Shown: piece by piece, positions 8,573-17,549 of the stretch
Numbering within the stretch: position 1 is the first letter of the stretch
Layout: the number at the start of each line of letters is the position of its first letter
NCBI GenBank assembly: GCA_024680815.1
Contig: JAILBQ010000099.1
Location: forward strand, 1 to 54,175
Source: Lachnospiraceae bacterium
GTDB lineage: Bacteria > Bacillota > Clostridia > Lachnospirales > Lachnospiraceae
DNA: 54,175 nucleotides
Reading direction: 5' to 3'
The notes under the pieces: generated by a model
The model's input: only the letters and a program-made list of their open reading frames with translations
Database searches by the model: none
Told to the model about the DNA's origin: nothing
Made by a program: the position numbers and the translations under genes

Positions 8573-9265
8573 TCAGAAAGATCCCACCATCAGGTCAATG
8601 GCGGACTGTATGTCCACATCGGGAAGTCCCGTGCCCGCGGGAGAAAAGGCCGGCCAGTATCTGTTCCAGGCCTGCAGCTCCGTCCAGGGCTCGGCATTGG
8701 GCACAAAGGCCACGAGTCTTCCGGCCTTCGCCTGATAGGTGCTGCTTAAGGTCTGATCCGTTCCTTCCCACCAGGAGCCCAGTCCCGCAAGATCGGACGG
8801 GATATCTCCCGGATAATTTCCCTTGCCGACTCTCTCGGAATCTCCCAGCGGAAGAGCAGGCGCATCGGAAAAGACCAGGATCGCATGCCTCCTCTTTGAC
8901 CCTCCCGTGGTCCAGTCGGATTTTAAGGCCAGGGCAATGGCTTCGAGGGCGTTTTCCGGCCCGTCTCCGCCACCGTCAGCCTCTATGGCTTTGACAAAGG
9001 CCTGGAAATCATCGTTCTGATCGGGAAGCGTAAAGAATTCCGACTGTACCATGGCTTCATCATCGTATTTATAGTCCCGGAAAACGATGACCTTTATTCT
9101 TAAGGTCTCGACCTCCTTGTCATTTTCCTCCATGGACTCGATAAACTTCTGGTAAAAGGAGATGGCATTTGCCTTCACCTCGTCAATGATGGGAGCCATG
9201 CTCCCGGTTCCGTCGATACACATGACAATATCGACACAATACTCTCCCATTCCCTGTCCGGCCAT
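8573..9265 (-). CDS. TerY-like von Willebrand A protein
   Basis: A 230-residue single vWA domain. The metal-ion site starts with MCIDGTGSMAP (DxTxS), continues with the conserved GGGDGPENALEAIALAL segment and has VFSDAPALP later. No signal peptide, so cytoplasmic. The gene heads the vWA-PP2C-kinase operon behind a good promoter (9367-9395) and has AAGGAGG before its ATG. In TerY-P triads the vWA protein is thought to scaffold or be the phosphorylation target; that role is inferred here from the neighbours. Confidence 0.85.
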   Translation of the reverse strand: MAGQGMGEYCVDIVMCIDGTGSMAPIIDEVKANAISFYQKFIESMEENDKEVETLRIKVIVFRDYKYDDEAMVQSEFFTLPDQNDDFQAFVKAIEADGGGDGPENALEAIALALKSDWTTGGSKRRHAILVFSDAPALPLGDSERVGKGNYPGDIPSDLAGLGSWWEGTDQTLSSTYQAKAGRLVAFVPNAEPWTELQAWNRYWPAFSPAGTGLPDVDIQSAIDLMVGSF

Positions 9266-9366
9266 AATACTTTCCTCCTTGATTTGTGAGGCGCGTAAAC
9301 GCCTTACCTGCTCTTTTTCATTTTTACATTTATAAAACCGTCCCCTTAAAGGGAACCTGTCTTATC

Positions 9367-9395
9367 ATAATAGCCCCGAAAGGCGTGCCAGTCAA
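9367..9395 (-). promoter_or_regulatory. Putative sigma-A promoter of the vWA-PP2C-kinase operon
   Basis: On the minus strand TTGACT (9390-9395) and TATTAT (9367-9372) are separated by 17 bases. The leader of about 95 bases to the vWA start contains a short hairpin (AGGCG at 9289-9293 with CGCCT at 9300-9304) just before the ribosome binding site. Confidence 0.65.
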
Positions 9396-9425
9396 CATTT
9401 CCCGCGCAGCAGTTCCCCGGTTAAC

Positions 9426-10031
9426 TCACGCTTCCTGCGGCATGCACACCGTCACCAGATAGTCTTTTCCCATGGGGCAGGAGGGATAGGAAAAACATAC
9501 CGACTTAAAAGGGTTTACGCTGTCCATTTTAAGCGCGTCCTTAATCCCGGTTCCGCAAAGCTTTCCATAGGCCTCCTTGACGGTCCACATTCTGAAAAAG
9601 AGCCTGAGCTTTGCGTCAAAGTCGGCAGTTCTTGAAAGAGCCTCCTTTTCCGCGGGAAAATAAAACCGTCTGACAATGGAATCCGAATACTTTTTATCCT
9701 GGACAAACTCGATGTCCACTCCGACAGGCTTTTCCGAAACCGCCAGGGCGGCGGTACCGTTCTGATGGGACAGGGAAAAGTACAGGAGATTCCCGGGAAG
9801 CTCCGGCCGTCCGTATTTTCCGTAGATAACCCGCTCAGGATTAATCCCTTTCCGGGCAAGGACGGTATCCATCAGATGACCGGCGGCCACCGAAAGACGC
9901 TTCGCAGACTGCAGCTTCATTTTAAGGGCCTTCTCCCTGCGAACCGGAGAGAGAGCTCTTAACGTCTCTTCCATAAGAGCTTCATTCAGATAGCGTGAGG
10001 CCTCCTCAAAATATAACTCAGGCTCTGCCAT
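9426..10031 (-). CDS. 4'-phosphopantetheinyl transferase (Sfp type)
   Basis: Transfers phosphopantetheine from CoA to carrier proteins. The family signature is visible as VGVDIEFV near residue 103 and WTVKEAYGKLCG near 158, about the usual spacing. An upstream in-frame TTG-type start would add 23 residues overlapping dut; the ATG at 10031 is preferred because GGAAGG lies about 9 bases upstream and the start then follows the dut stop by 4 bp. At ~201 residues it is near the size of short Sfp-type enzymes. The cognate carrier protein or synthase is not in the window. Confidence 0.85.
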   Translation of the reverse strand: MAEPELYFEEASRYLNEALMEETLRALSPVRREKALKMKLQSAKRLSVAAGHLMDTVLARKGINPERVIYGKYGRPELPGNLLYFSLSHQNGTAALAVSEKPVGVDIEFVQDKKYSDSIVRRFYFPAEKEALSRTADFDAKLRLFFRMWTVKEAYGKLCGTGIKDALKMDSVNPFKSVCFSYPSCPMGKDYLVTVCMPQEA

Positions 10032-10035
10032 AGAA

Positions 10036-10476
10036 TCATGCCTTCCCTGTGCTGCCGAAGCCGCCCCGGGTCTTATTGCCGAGGCTTTCAACTTCCTCAA
10101 AGCGGATAACGGGCTGATGGGTGAAAATACGAAACTGACAGAGCCGGTCGTTTACGTGGATCTCAGTGTCTCTTACCGCGTATACCGGCATCCGCAGAAT
10201 GTCCTCGTCCCCGCAGTAGCTCTCATCCACAACGCCGATGGCGTTGGTCTGGATAAGGCCGAAATTTTTAAAGGTGGAGGAACGGGCCGCGATTATGAGC
10301 TCATAGCCGGGAGGAAGTTCTACCGACACCCCGAGATTTACAAGGTGGAAATCCCCCTTTTTAAGGCTTACATCCTCCGCCGATCTTAAATCGATCCAGT
10401 CGCTTTTTCCGTCAATATACTTAAGACGCTCTATCCCGTCCGAATGATATTTTATGCGTATGGTTTCGTATTGCAT
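10036..10476 (-). CDS. dut: dUTP diphosphatase
   Basis: Hydrolyses dUTP to dUMP and pyrophosphate, keeping uracil out of DNA and feeding dTMP synthesis. At 146 residues it is of trimeric dUTPase size. Conserved motifs are visible: DLRSAED, ARSSTFKNFG, NAIGVVDESYCGD with the catalytic aspartate region, DRLCQFRI and the glycine-rich RGGFGSTGK at the C-terminus. The ATG at 10476 directly follows the tyrS stop. Part of a housekeeping operon. Confidence 0.93.
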   Translation of the reverse strand: MQYETIRIKYHSDGIERLKYIDGKSDWIDLRSAEDVSLKKGDFHLVNLGVSVELPPGYELIIAARSSTFKNFGLIQTNAIGVVDESYCGDEDILRMPVYAVRDTEIHVNDRLCQFRIFTHQPVIRFEEVESLGNKTRGGFGSTGKA

Positions 10477-11706
10477 TTATTTTAACACCAGCCTGTGAAA
10501 TACTTTCTTTCCCTTCTGGAGAATTATTTCCCCTTCCTCTCCGAAGTCCTCAGCCTTTATAAGCGCCTTGACGTCCGTAACCTTTTCGTCGTTTACGCTG
10601 ATCCCGCCCTGCTCGATAAGGCGTCTTCCTTCTGAACGGTTTTTGGCCAGCTTCGCTTCAACCAGAAGAGCTATGAGATCCTTTTCGGCCCCGAAGTCTT
10701 CTTTATTTAACTCCGTCGTGGGCATGTTCTCGCTCTTTCCGCCTCCCGCAAATATTTCCTTCGCGGCTTTTCTGGCCTTTTCCGCCTCGTCCTCCCCGTG
10801 GACAATTGCAGTGATTTCGTAGGCGAGCCTTTCCTTGGCCTCGTTTATCTTCTCGTCCTTAAGGGCGGAAAGTTCACGCACCTCCTCCATCGGAAGGAAG
10901 GTTAAGAGGCTCAGGCACTCTCCGGTTTTAACATCCTCTATGTTTCTCCAGTACTGGAAGAATTCATAGGGAGAGGTCTTGTCGGGATCAAGCCAGAGCG
11001 CCCCCTTCATGGTCTTGCCCATCTTTATCCCGTCAGAGGTTGTAAGGAGCTTGAAGGTGAAGCCGTATACGTCCTTTCCGGCCTTCCTGCGCACAAGATT
11101 CACTCCGCCTATGATATTGCTCCACTGGTCGTCTCCGCCCAGCTCCAGCTCGCATCCGTAGTCCTCGAAAAGCTTATAGAAGTCATAGGACTGCATCAGC
11201 ATGTAGTTGAATTCAAAGAAGGTTAAGCCCTTCTCCATCCTGTTTTTATAGCATTCCGCGGCAAGCATCTTGTTGACGCTGAAATGCACTCCCACCTCCC
11301 GAAGGAAGGTGACGTAATTCATATCAAGGAGCCAGTCGGCGTTATTTACCATTATCGCCCTGTCGTTGTCGAAGGTAATAAATTTCGAGAGCTGCTCTCT
11401 GAAACGCCCGGCGTTGTAATCTATGGTTTCCCTGGTCATCATCGTGCGCATATCAGACTTTCCCGAGGGATCCCCGATCATCGTGGTGCCCCCGCCGATA
11501 AGGGCAATGGGCCTGTGCCCGGCCTTCTGCATATGCATCATGGCCATTATCGTCAGAAAATGCCCTGCCGTCAGGGAATCCGCCGTGGCGTCAAAACCAA
11601 TATAAAAGGTGGTGCTCCCCTTTCCCAGTCTTTCCCTGATGGCGTCCTCGTCGGTGCACTGGGCAATGAAGCCTCTTTCGTTTAACAGATCAAAAACATT
11701 GCTCAT
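10477..11706 (-). CDS. tyrS: Tyrosyl-tRNA synthetase
   Basis: Class I synthetase that charges tRNA-Tyr. Visible are [15 protein letters not shown] (HIGH region), [11 protein letters not shown], the tyrosine-binding [20 protein letters not shown] region (spanning residues ~175-195), [13 protein letters not shown] as KMSKS loop, and a C-terminal S4 RNA-binding domain with [12 protein letters not shown]. The ATG at 11706 is chosen over an upstream in-frame start because AAAGAGGAG precedes it and the protein then begins [12 protein letters not shown] as in the family. No T-box leader is present: only 54 bp separate it from rnhA. Confidence 0.95.
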   Translation of the reverse strand: MSNVFDLLNERGFIAQCTDEDAIRERLGKGSTTFYIGFDATADSLTAGHFLTIMAMMHMQKAGHRPIALIGGGTTMIGDPSGKSDMRTMMTRETIDYNAGRFREQLSKFITFDNDRAIMVNNADWLLDMNYVTFLREVGVHFSVNKMLAAECYKNRMEKGLTFFEFNYMLMQSYDFYKLFEDYGCELELGGDDQWSNIIGGVNLVRRKAGKDVYGFTFKLLTTSDGIKMGKTMKGALWLDPDKTSPYEFFQYWRNIEDVKTGECLSLLTFLPMEEVRELSALKDEKINEAKERLAYEITAIVHGEDEAEKARKAAKEIFAGGGKSENMPTTELNKEDFGAEKDLIALLVEAKLAKNRSEGRRLIEQGGISVNDEKVTDVKALIKAEDFGEEGEIILQKGKKVFHRLVLK

Positions 11707-11760
11707 TTTTTTCTCCTCTTTAATCTTTTGGTCAATCATACATCATTAATGCTGACGGGG

Positions 11761-12231
11761 TCAAACTCTATCCTCCGGCAGGGTCTTAAGAAGCTCCGAG
11801 GCCGCGCAGGTGGCCAGAGTGTCGCACCTTTCGTTTTCCTCGTGCCCCGCGTGTCCCTTTATCCAGGTGAAAACCACCCTGTGGGGTTCGGCGGCCTTTA
11901 AGAGTCTTTCCCAGAGATCCCTGTTTTTAACCTCTCCGGAGGTGTTGCGCCACCCCTTTTTTATCCACGACTCTATCCAGTGCTGATTAAAGGCGTCGGT
12001 AACATATTTCGAATCGGAAATCACCTCCACCTCACAGGGCTTTGTCAGAGCCTCAAGCCCTGTTATGACTCCCATGAGCTCCATCCGGTTATTGGTGGTC
12101 TTTTCTTCTGCGCCGGAATACTCCCGCTCATGAAGCTTTCCCGCCCTGTCCACATATTGCAGAATCGTGCCGTACCCTCCGGGTCCGGGATTTCCCCTGG
12201 AAGAACCGTCTGAAAAAAGCTTTACCTTCAT
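11761..12231 (-). CDS. rnhA: Ribonuclease HI
   Basis: Cleaves the RNA strand of RNA-DNA hybrids. The protein starts MKVKLFSDGSSRGNPGPGGYG; catalytic acids are visible in FSDGS, ELMGVI, SDSKYV and a later ERCDTLA. About 156 residues, the normal size. The ATG at 12231 follows GGGAGAGGA and lies 4 bp after the upstream gene's stop; a longer start at 12267 would overlap that gene. No N-terminal hybrid-binding domain. Confidence 0.93.
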   Translation of the reverse strand: MKVKLFSDGSSRGNPGPGGYGTILQYVDRAGKLHEREYSGAEEKTTNNRMELMGVITGLEALTKPCEVEVISDSKYVTDAFNQHWIESWIKKGWRNTSGEVKNRDLWERLLKAAEPHRVVFTWIKGHAGHEENERCDTLATCAASELLKTLPEDRV

Positions 12232-12235
12232 CCCG

Positions 12236-13945
12236 TTATATCCTCTCCCATGTGCCTTCCTTCTCAAAGCGCTCCGCTGTCCGGAAGGCTCCTTTTACGG
12301 TTTCCGGATCAAAGCCGATAAGCTCCAGCAGTTTTATGGCATTTCTTGTCTTCGCCCTGCCTTTATTCAGCCTGTAGGAAAAGGTAATATCGTTTCCGTT
12401 CACCTCATCCTCAAAATGGTAATTATCGTAATAATTCTCCAGCATCCCGGTAAGCTCCAGATCGTGGGTTGCCGCGAAAACAAGGGTGTGCTCCTTCTTA
12501 AGGGTCTTTAAAATCCCGGAAGAAGCGGCAATCCGCTCCAAAGTGTTTGTGCCCCGTAAAAGCTCGTCCAGAAAACAGGCAGCTCCCGGCAGGCCGGAGG
12601 AAGGATCCCGGGCCACACGATCCGCTATCCGCTTTACCGCCCGTATTTCCGCCATATAATAGCTTTCATTTCCGACAAGGCTGTCGCTTAAGGACATGGA
12701 GGAATAAATATCCAGGAAAGAGAGCTTTAAAGCCTTTGCGGGGGCGGTGTAAATCGTCTGGGCCAGAAGTATGGAAAGCCCCGCACTCTTTAAAAAGGTG
12801 GACTTTCCCGAAGCGTTTGAGCCGGTAAGCAAAACCCCTTTTCCCGAGGTGCTTATCGAGGCGCTTACGGGATTTTCCAGCAGCGGATGATAGAGGTCTT
12901 CGGCTTCAAAATACGCATATTTTTCATCAGTAAATTCCGGTTTGCACTTTACCTTAAGCGCTTCCCTGAAGGAGGCGGCCGCGATCATGGCATCGAGGAA
13001 CCCCACCGTGCCAAAGAGCTCCCTTATGTCCTCCGAACGGGAACGGACAAGGGAAAGCATGGAATTAAACTTCATAAGATCCACATGAAGAAATATCCGC
13101 AGATAATCCAGGGGTATCTGGAGGAAGCTCCCGGTTAAGTCCCTGCCGCTGAGAATAAGAAAGGCTCCCCTTGAAAGTATCTTAAGGCTCTCTCCCGTCT
13201 CCCGGATTTTTTTCATTTCCTCCGAAAGCTCTTCTGCGTTTATCTGCGGCAGGCGCCTTATCTCCCCAAGGGAACGCAGTATATACGAAAAGGCCGAAAG
13301 AGAGGAATCGATTTCCCCCTTTCGCTTGAAATACGTTGTCACGTTTATTATGAGAACCGCTATGAAAATCACGAAGCCCGCCGCAGGCTTAATAAATATC
13401 ATGCTTACGGAAAAAAGTCCCAGAAGCGCGGAAAAATAATGACGAAGATTTGATTCCTCCCTGATGTTATCAAGGAGGGAAAGATAATCGGAAAGGGCGT
13501 ATTTCCCCCGGCGGCCCATCCTGTGAAAGGCTTCCTGGAGCTTCAGACGTTCTTCGGGATTTTCAGCGAAAAATTTAATTATTCTTCCCCGCTTTTCAAG
13601 CAGCTCCTTATCGCGCACGGGACGGCGCAGCAGCTCATAGAGCGCCTCCTCCCCCGGCTCGGAAAGAGCGGTATTCATCCGGCGGAACACCTCGTCCATC
13701 TCCAGATCCCGCCAGGTTATATCGTCAACAAAGCCCCGCTCCTTTGTTTCCTTCCATTCCGCGGCGCGTCCGGATAAAATCCTGAGTGCCTCACCGGAGG
13801 TGCCGTCTTCGGAAAACCTCCCGAAGCTTTCCCTCAGTTTTCTTAAAAACTCCTCATTCTGCCGGCGCTCGTCCCCCCGGGCCTTCAAAACCAGAAAAGC
13901 TGCCAGAAGAGTCAGGCAGAGGAAAAACACAAGAATTCCGTTCAT
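12236..13945 (-). CDS. Membrane-associated MutS-family ATPase
   Basis: A 569-residue protein with the MutS domain V ATPase at the C-terminus: Walker A GSNASGKSTFLKSAG near residue 373, Walker B ACFLDELLRGTN near 457 and FAATHDLELTG near 485. Unlike true MutS it lacks the mismatch-recognition domain, is much shorter and has an N-terminal membrane helix plus a second hydrophobic pair near residues 175-210. It belongs to the short, membrane-bound MutS-like proteins found in many Firmicutes and Bacteroidetes, whose role is unknown. It sits in the housekeeping operon before rnhA. Confidence 0.8.
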   Translation of the reverse strand: MNGILVFFLCLTLLAAFLVLKARGDERRQNEEFLRKLRESFGRFSEDGTSGEALRILSGRAAEWKETKERGFVDDITWRDLEMDEVFRRMNTALSEPGEEALYELLRRPVRDKELLEKRGRIIKFFAENPEERLKLQEAFHRMGRRGKYALSDYLSLLDNIREESNLRHYFSALLGLFSVSMIFIKPAAGFVIFIAVLIINVTTYFKRKGEIDSSLSAFSYILRSLGEIRRLPQINAEELSEEMKKIRETGESLKILSRGAFLILSGRDLTGSFLQIPLDYLRIFLHVDLMKFNSMLSLVRSRSEDIRELFGTVGFLDAMIAAASFREALKVKCKPEFTDEKYAYFEAEDLYHPLLENPVSASISTSGKGVLLTGSNASGKSTFLKSAGLSILLAQTIYTAPAKALKLSFLDIYSSMSLSDSLVGNESYYMAEIRAVKRIADRVARDPSSGLPGAACFLDELLRGTNTLERIAASSGILKTLKKEHTLVFAATHDLELTGMLENYYDNYHFEDEVNGNDITFSYRLNKGRAKTRNAIKLLELIGFDPETVKGAFRTAERFEKEGTWERI

Positions 13946-13950
13946 CGTCC

Positions 13951-15255
13951 TTAAACCCGCGATTTCTCTGCCACGTCCCGAACGGCTTCATAGATTTCTT
14001 CGGTTGTGTGTCCGATATTATAGCGCCCTTCTTCATAAACGATCCTGCCGCCCACCATAGTAAGAAGAACATTGGATTTCGAACCGGAATAGACCAGATT
14101 TTTCCCTATATTGTTAACGGGCTGCATATTCGGGGAATTCATATCAATCATAACAAGATCAGCGTATTTCCCCGGTGCGAGGCAGTCGCTTTCATAAAGT
14201 CCTATGGCGTGGGCCCCGCTGTAAAGAGCCATTAGGAGCACTTCTTCGGCATCCATCGCGGCGGCGTCGTTTTCCTTAAGCTTCGCCAGACCCGTCACAA
14301 GAAACATCTCCCGGAACATGTCGAGACAGTTATTGCTGGCAGGCCCGTCCGTGCCGATGCCGACGGTAAGGCCGTGGGAAAGAAAGCTGCTTACCGGAGC
14401 TATGCCGCTGGCAAGCTTAAGATTCGAGGCGGGATTTGTCACTACCCTTATATCCCTCTCCCTGCAGATTTCCAGGTCGTGCTCCGTCATATGCACACAG
14501 TGGAAGCAGGTACCGCCGTACTGAAAAATCCCGGCTTTTTCCAGAGTCTCCGTAGGAGTAAGGCCGGTTCTTTTTCTGCAGTCCTCCACCTCTTTCGCGG
14601 TTTCGGAATTGTGGCAGTAAACAGGGGCATGATATTTTTCCGCCAGGTCGGCAACCTTTTTTATAAGCTCCTCCGAGCAGGTGTATTCCGCGTGAATTCC
14701 CAGCCGGAATTCGTTTAAACTCCCCGGCTTATTATGCCTGTTGAACCATTCCTCCATCTGCTCCGGGGACTGGGAGAAATTGTTGACTCCCCCGCACTGG
14801 ACGCAGCGCATTCCGGCCTCTTCCACAGCGCGGGCAATGGAATCGGGAGTCAGGTACATTTCGCAGATACCGGTGATCCCGCCGGAAAAATACTCCATGC
14901 ATGCCAAAAGAGTACAGTAATATATATCCTCCGCCGATAACCGGGCTTCTCTGGGAAAACAGATATTATTAAGCCAGTCCTGAAGCTTGAGGTCGTCCGC
15001 GTCTGAACGAAGGAACGTCATGGCCGAATGGGTGTGCCCGTTTTTGAAGCCCGGCATCAGGAGATTTCCCTTTGCGTCTATTTCCCGGTCCCATGAGCTT
15101 CCGGTTTTCTCCGGCTTTTCACCGACATAGGAAATACGCTCTCCCTTAACGTGGAGCTCTCCGTTTTCCAATGCCGAAAAAGCGCCCTTGCCGGACACCT
15201 TCGCCTTTTCCCCGTCAATGAGAAGTATTCTTGCGTTAAAGAAACGGATATTCAC
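13951..15255 (-). CDS. mtaD: Amidohydrolase, MTA/SAH (5'-deoxyadenosine) deaminase-like
   Basis: A 434-residue zinc amidohydrolase. Metal ligands are visible in GHTHSAM (HxH) near residue 75, in GIHAEYTCS and HNSETAKE, and the aspartate in GIGTDGPASNN near 310. The ADDLKLQDWL stretch after the HxH motif is typical of the methylthioadenosine/S-adenosylhomocysteine deaminase group. The likely reaction is deamination of an adenine nucleoside to its inosine form. Neighbouring PNP and cytidine deaminase suit nucleoside salvage. The start codon is GTG. An SsnA/guanine-deaminase-like role is a less likely alternative. Confidence 0.75.
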   Translation of the reverse strand: MNIRFFNARILLIDGEKAKVSGKGAFSALENGELHVKGERISYVGEKPEKTGSSWDREIDAKGNLLMPGFKNGHTHSAMTFLRSDADDLKLQDWLNNICFPREARLSAEDIYYCTLLACMEYFSGGITGICEMYLTPDSIARAVEEAGMRCVQCGGVNNFSQSPEQMEEWFNRHNKPGSLNEFRLGIHAEYTCSEELIKKVADLAEKYHAPVYCHNSETAKEVEDCRKRTGLTPTETLEKAGIFQYGGTCFHCVHMTEHDLEICRERDIRVVTNPASNLKLASGIAPVSSFLSHGLTVGIGTDGPASNNCLDMFREMFLVTGLAKLKENDAAAMDAEEVLLMALYSGAHAIGLYESDCLAPGKYADLVMIDMNSPNMQPVNNIGKNLVYSGSKSNVLLTMVGGRIVYEEGRYNIGHTTEEIYEAVRDVAEKSRV

Positions 15256-15258
15256 GAT

Positions 15259-15684
15259 TTACATGTTTTCCTTTCCGAAGCCGTAGGGCAGAAGCTCCGA
15301 TAAGGTATGGCTTTCCGCCTCGGTTTCCGATTTCGCGACTACGATAACAAATTCATCGGGATCGGCAAATTCCCGCATCACCTGGCGGCAGACCCCGCAG
15401 GGATAAGCAAAGTCCGAAACCTCTTCCTTTTCCTCAGCCTTTCCGCCCACAACGGCAATGGCGACAAACTCTCTTTCTCCCTCCTTTACCGCGCAGGCAA
15501 AGGCGCAACGCTCCGCGCAGACTCCGGGTCCGAAGGCCGCGTTTTCCATATTGCTGCCCGTATAGATTTTTCCCTCTTTTGTTTTTAAGGCCGCCCCGAC
15601 GGCGAAATGCGAATAGGGGGAATAGGAATTGCGTCTGGCTTTAAAAGCTTCTCTGATAAGCTCCTTTTTTTCCTCTTCGGTCAT
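15259..15684 (-). CDS. cdd: Cytidine deaminase
   Basis: Converts cytidine and deoxycytidine to uridine forms. A 141-residue tetramer-type enzyme with zinc site CAERCAF (Cys ligand, catalytic Glu) near residue 53 and PCGVCRQ near 93, and the substrate-binding FAVGAAL and GSNMENAAFG segments. AAGGAGG lies close before the ATG. It lies between PNP and the amidohydrolase, with 3-5 bp gaps, in a nucleoside salvage operon. Confidence 0.95.
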   Translation of the reverse strand: MTEEEKKELIREAFKARRNSYSPYSHFAVGAALKTKEGKIYTGSNMENAAFGPGVCAERCAFACAVKEGEREFVAIAVVGGKAEEKEEVSDFAYPCGVCRQVMREFADPDEFVIVVAKSETEAESHTLSELLPYGFGKENM

Positions 15685-15688
15685 ATAC

Positions 15689-16513
15689 TCAAAACCTCCT
15701 TACAGCCTCGATGATGAGCTTTTCAAAATTGAGCGCCGCGGCGGCTCCGGCTTCTAAAAGCTCCTCCTCCGTCAGCTTATGCTTCGCGATTCCCGCGGCC
15801 AGATTGGCCACAAGGGAAATTCCGCAGATCCGCATCCCCATATGGTTGGCGGCTATCGCTTCCACAACCGTGCTCATGCCCACGGCGTCCGCCCCGAGGG
15901 TCTTAAACATCCTGATTTCCGCGGGGGATTCAAAGGAAGGTCCGGCGGTCTGCAGATATACTCCTTCCTTAAGCTCAATCGAAAGAGCCTTCGCCGCGGC
16001 CCGTATATGGTCTGAAAGAGCCTGGTCATATACCTTTGACATATCCGGAAAGCGCACTCCCAGCTCGCCGATGTTTGCTCCGCGTAAGGGGTTGGGTACA
16101 AAGGAGGAAATGTGATCCGTAACAAGCATGAAATCCCCGGGCCGGAGTGTGTCTCCGATTCCTCCCGAGGCGTTTGTGAGAATCAGTATCTTCGCTCCCA
16201 TCATCCTCATGACCCGCACCGGAAGCACGACGTCGCTTAAAGGATAGCCCTCGTAGAAATGCACCCGTCCCTTCATGCAGATTATTTTCCTGCCCAGAAG
16301 ATAGCCAAAAATAAACCGGCCCGCATGGCTCGGCGCCGTGGAGACCGGAAAGCCCGGAATATCCTCGTAGTCGATTTCTCCCTCCACCTCAATGTTGTCG
16401 GCGAAATCCCCGAGGCCCGAGCCCAGCACCAGGGCTATTTCCGGCTCAAAGGAGGTTTTTCCCCGAATGAAAGCATAGCATTTCTCTACCTTTTCGTATA
16501 CGCCCTCCGACAT
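15689..16513 (-). CDS. Purine nucleoside phosphorylase
   Basis: Cleaves purine nucleosides with phosphate to base and ribose-1-phosphate. The 274-residue length and the motifs LGSGLGDFAD, PGFPVSTAPSHAGR, LILTNASGGIG and DAVGMSTVVEAIAA identify the trimeric PNP (PunA/XapA) type. AGGAGGG precedes the ATG at 16513. First enzyme of the PNP-cdd-amidohydrolase group. Confidence 0.92.
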   Translation of the reverse strand: MSEGVYEKVEKCYAFIRGKTSFEPEIALVLGSGLGDFADNIEVEGEIDYEDIPGFPVSTAPSHAGRFIFGYLLGRKIICMKGRVHFYEGYPLSDVVLPVRVMRMMGAKILILTNASGGIGDTLRPGDFMLVTDHISSFVPNPLRGANIGELGVRFPDMSKVYDQALSDHIRAAAKALSIELKEGVYLQTAGPSFESPAEIRMFKTLGADAVGMSTVVEAIAANHMGMRICGISLVANLAAGIAKHKLTEEELLEAGAAAALNFEKLIIEAVRRF

Positions 16514-16521
16514 AAGCCCTC

Positions 16522-16752
16522 CTACTCGTATCCCAGATACGTGTCAAGCACCTCGCTGGCCAGCTCATATTGATTTTCGTTGACGTAGATCACGCAGATT
16601 TCCTTGGCGCCGTCATATTCCCTGCGCTTAAGAAGCGGAATCTTTTCCCATTTTTCCAGATAGGAGCAATGGGAATTGACAAGGAGAGATATGATCCTCT
16701 CCTTCTCCTTCATGTTTACCGTCCTGTACAGAACCACTTCGCTGCTGTCCAT
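16522..16752 (-). CDS. Small hypothetical protein (DUF2007-like)
   Basis: A 76-residue soluble protein with no recognised catalytic motif. It has a predicted alternating beta/alpha pattern and an aromatic, basic middle (WEKIPLLKRREYDG), reminiscent of the small DUF2007 'signal transducing' proteins, but the match is weak. A strong GAGGAG ribosome binding site precedes the ATG, and it lies between the response regulator and PNP genes, with 16 and 8 bp gaps, so it is a real gene. Function unknown. Confidence 0.6.
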   Translation of the reverse strand: MDSSEVVLYRTVNMKEKERIISLLVNSHCSYLEKWEKIPLLKRREYDGAKEICVIYVNENQYELASEVLDTYLGYE

Positions 16753-16768
16753 AAATCTCCTCTCCTCC

Positions 16769-17533
16769 TCACTTCTGCTTTTCGAAAAACCGGTCTATTG
16801 CGTCAACCAGTGTAAAACGGTTGGAGGATTTTAAAATATATCCGTCAGGCTTTAAGGAGAGGAGTTTTGTCACGTTCTCCCTGTCTCCCTTGCCCGTAAG
16901 AAAGATTATCGGAATATCCCTTGTGGTGGGCTCGCTTCTGATCATCTTCATAACCTGTTCCCCGGTGGTAATCGGCATCTCGTAATCCAGTAGTATGAGA
17001 TCATGCTTGTTTGTAGCCAGATAGGTAATGGCCTGCATCCCGGAGTTTACCATTATAACCCTGTACATCTCCGAAAGCCAGCTTCTTACCATCTTCAGAA
17101 AATCACCGTCGTCGTCCACCAGAAGAATCGTCTTATGCTTTATTGCCTCCTCGAATTCCTCGGAAAACTCCTCCAGATGGCTTACAAACTGCTTTATATC
17201 GATGGGCCGCACAAACTTCCCCACCACAATCCGTTCGGGAATCACGGTTTCCACCGCCCTGAAGCCGTCGTTGTCGCCGATTATGATCATCGGCATATCC
17301 TTTTCCAGGCACATGTCCTTCAAGTAAATCAGCACCTCGGAATCCGAATATACCCCCTCATCCAGATAGAGGATAATTACCTCCGCCTCATCCTTGTGGT
17401 CACTGAGCTCCCGGACCGAAGCGCCGGAACGCACCACATTGAAATCGGCGTTCACAAGATTCGTATAAACAGCATTAATCAGAAAACTCGAGCCGCTGCT
17501 GACAAAAAGAAATGTTTTTCCTTTCGTAACCAT
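16769..17533 (-). CDS. Double-receiver response regulator without output domain
   Basis: A ~254-residue protein made of two receiver folds. Residues ~5-120 look like a degenerate receiver: the acidic pair is replaced by SSG and the phosphate site is not in its usual context, but a VGKFVRPID end remains. Residues ~133-254 are a full receiver with LLVDDDGDF, LILLDYEMP (phosphorylation Asp), FLTGKG and YILKSS. No DNA-binding or enzymatic domain follows. It lies 16 bp after the FIST hybrid kinase and is its likely partner. Start ATG at 17533 follows GGGGGAGAAG; a GTG at 17536 is an alternative. Confidence 0.8.
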   Translation of the reverse strand: MVTKGKTFLFVSSGSSFLINAVYTNLVNADFNVVRSGASVRELSDHKDEAEVIILYLDEGVYSDSEVLIYLKDMCLEKDMPMIIIGDNDGFRAVETVIPERIVVGKFVRPIDIKQFVSHLEEFSEEFEEAIKHKTILLVDDDGDFLKMVRSWLSEMYRVIMVNSGMQAITYLATNKHDLILLDYEMPITTGEQVMKMIRSEPTTRDIPIIFLTGKGDRENVTKLLSLKPDGYILKSSNRFTLVDAIDRFFEKQK

Positions 17534-17549
17534 CACTTCTCCCCCTTCG

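Noticed and set aside
9289-9304. Regulatory hairpin before the vWA gene
   Set aside because: A 5-bp stem is too short to call; noted only within the promoter entry.
11707-11760. T-box leader for tyrS
   Set aside because: Only 54 bp separate rnhA and tyrS, too short, and no T-box sequence is seen.
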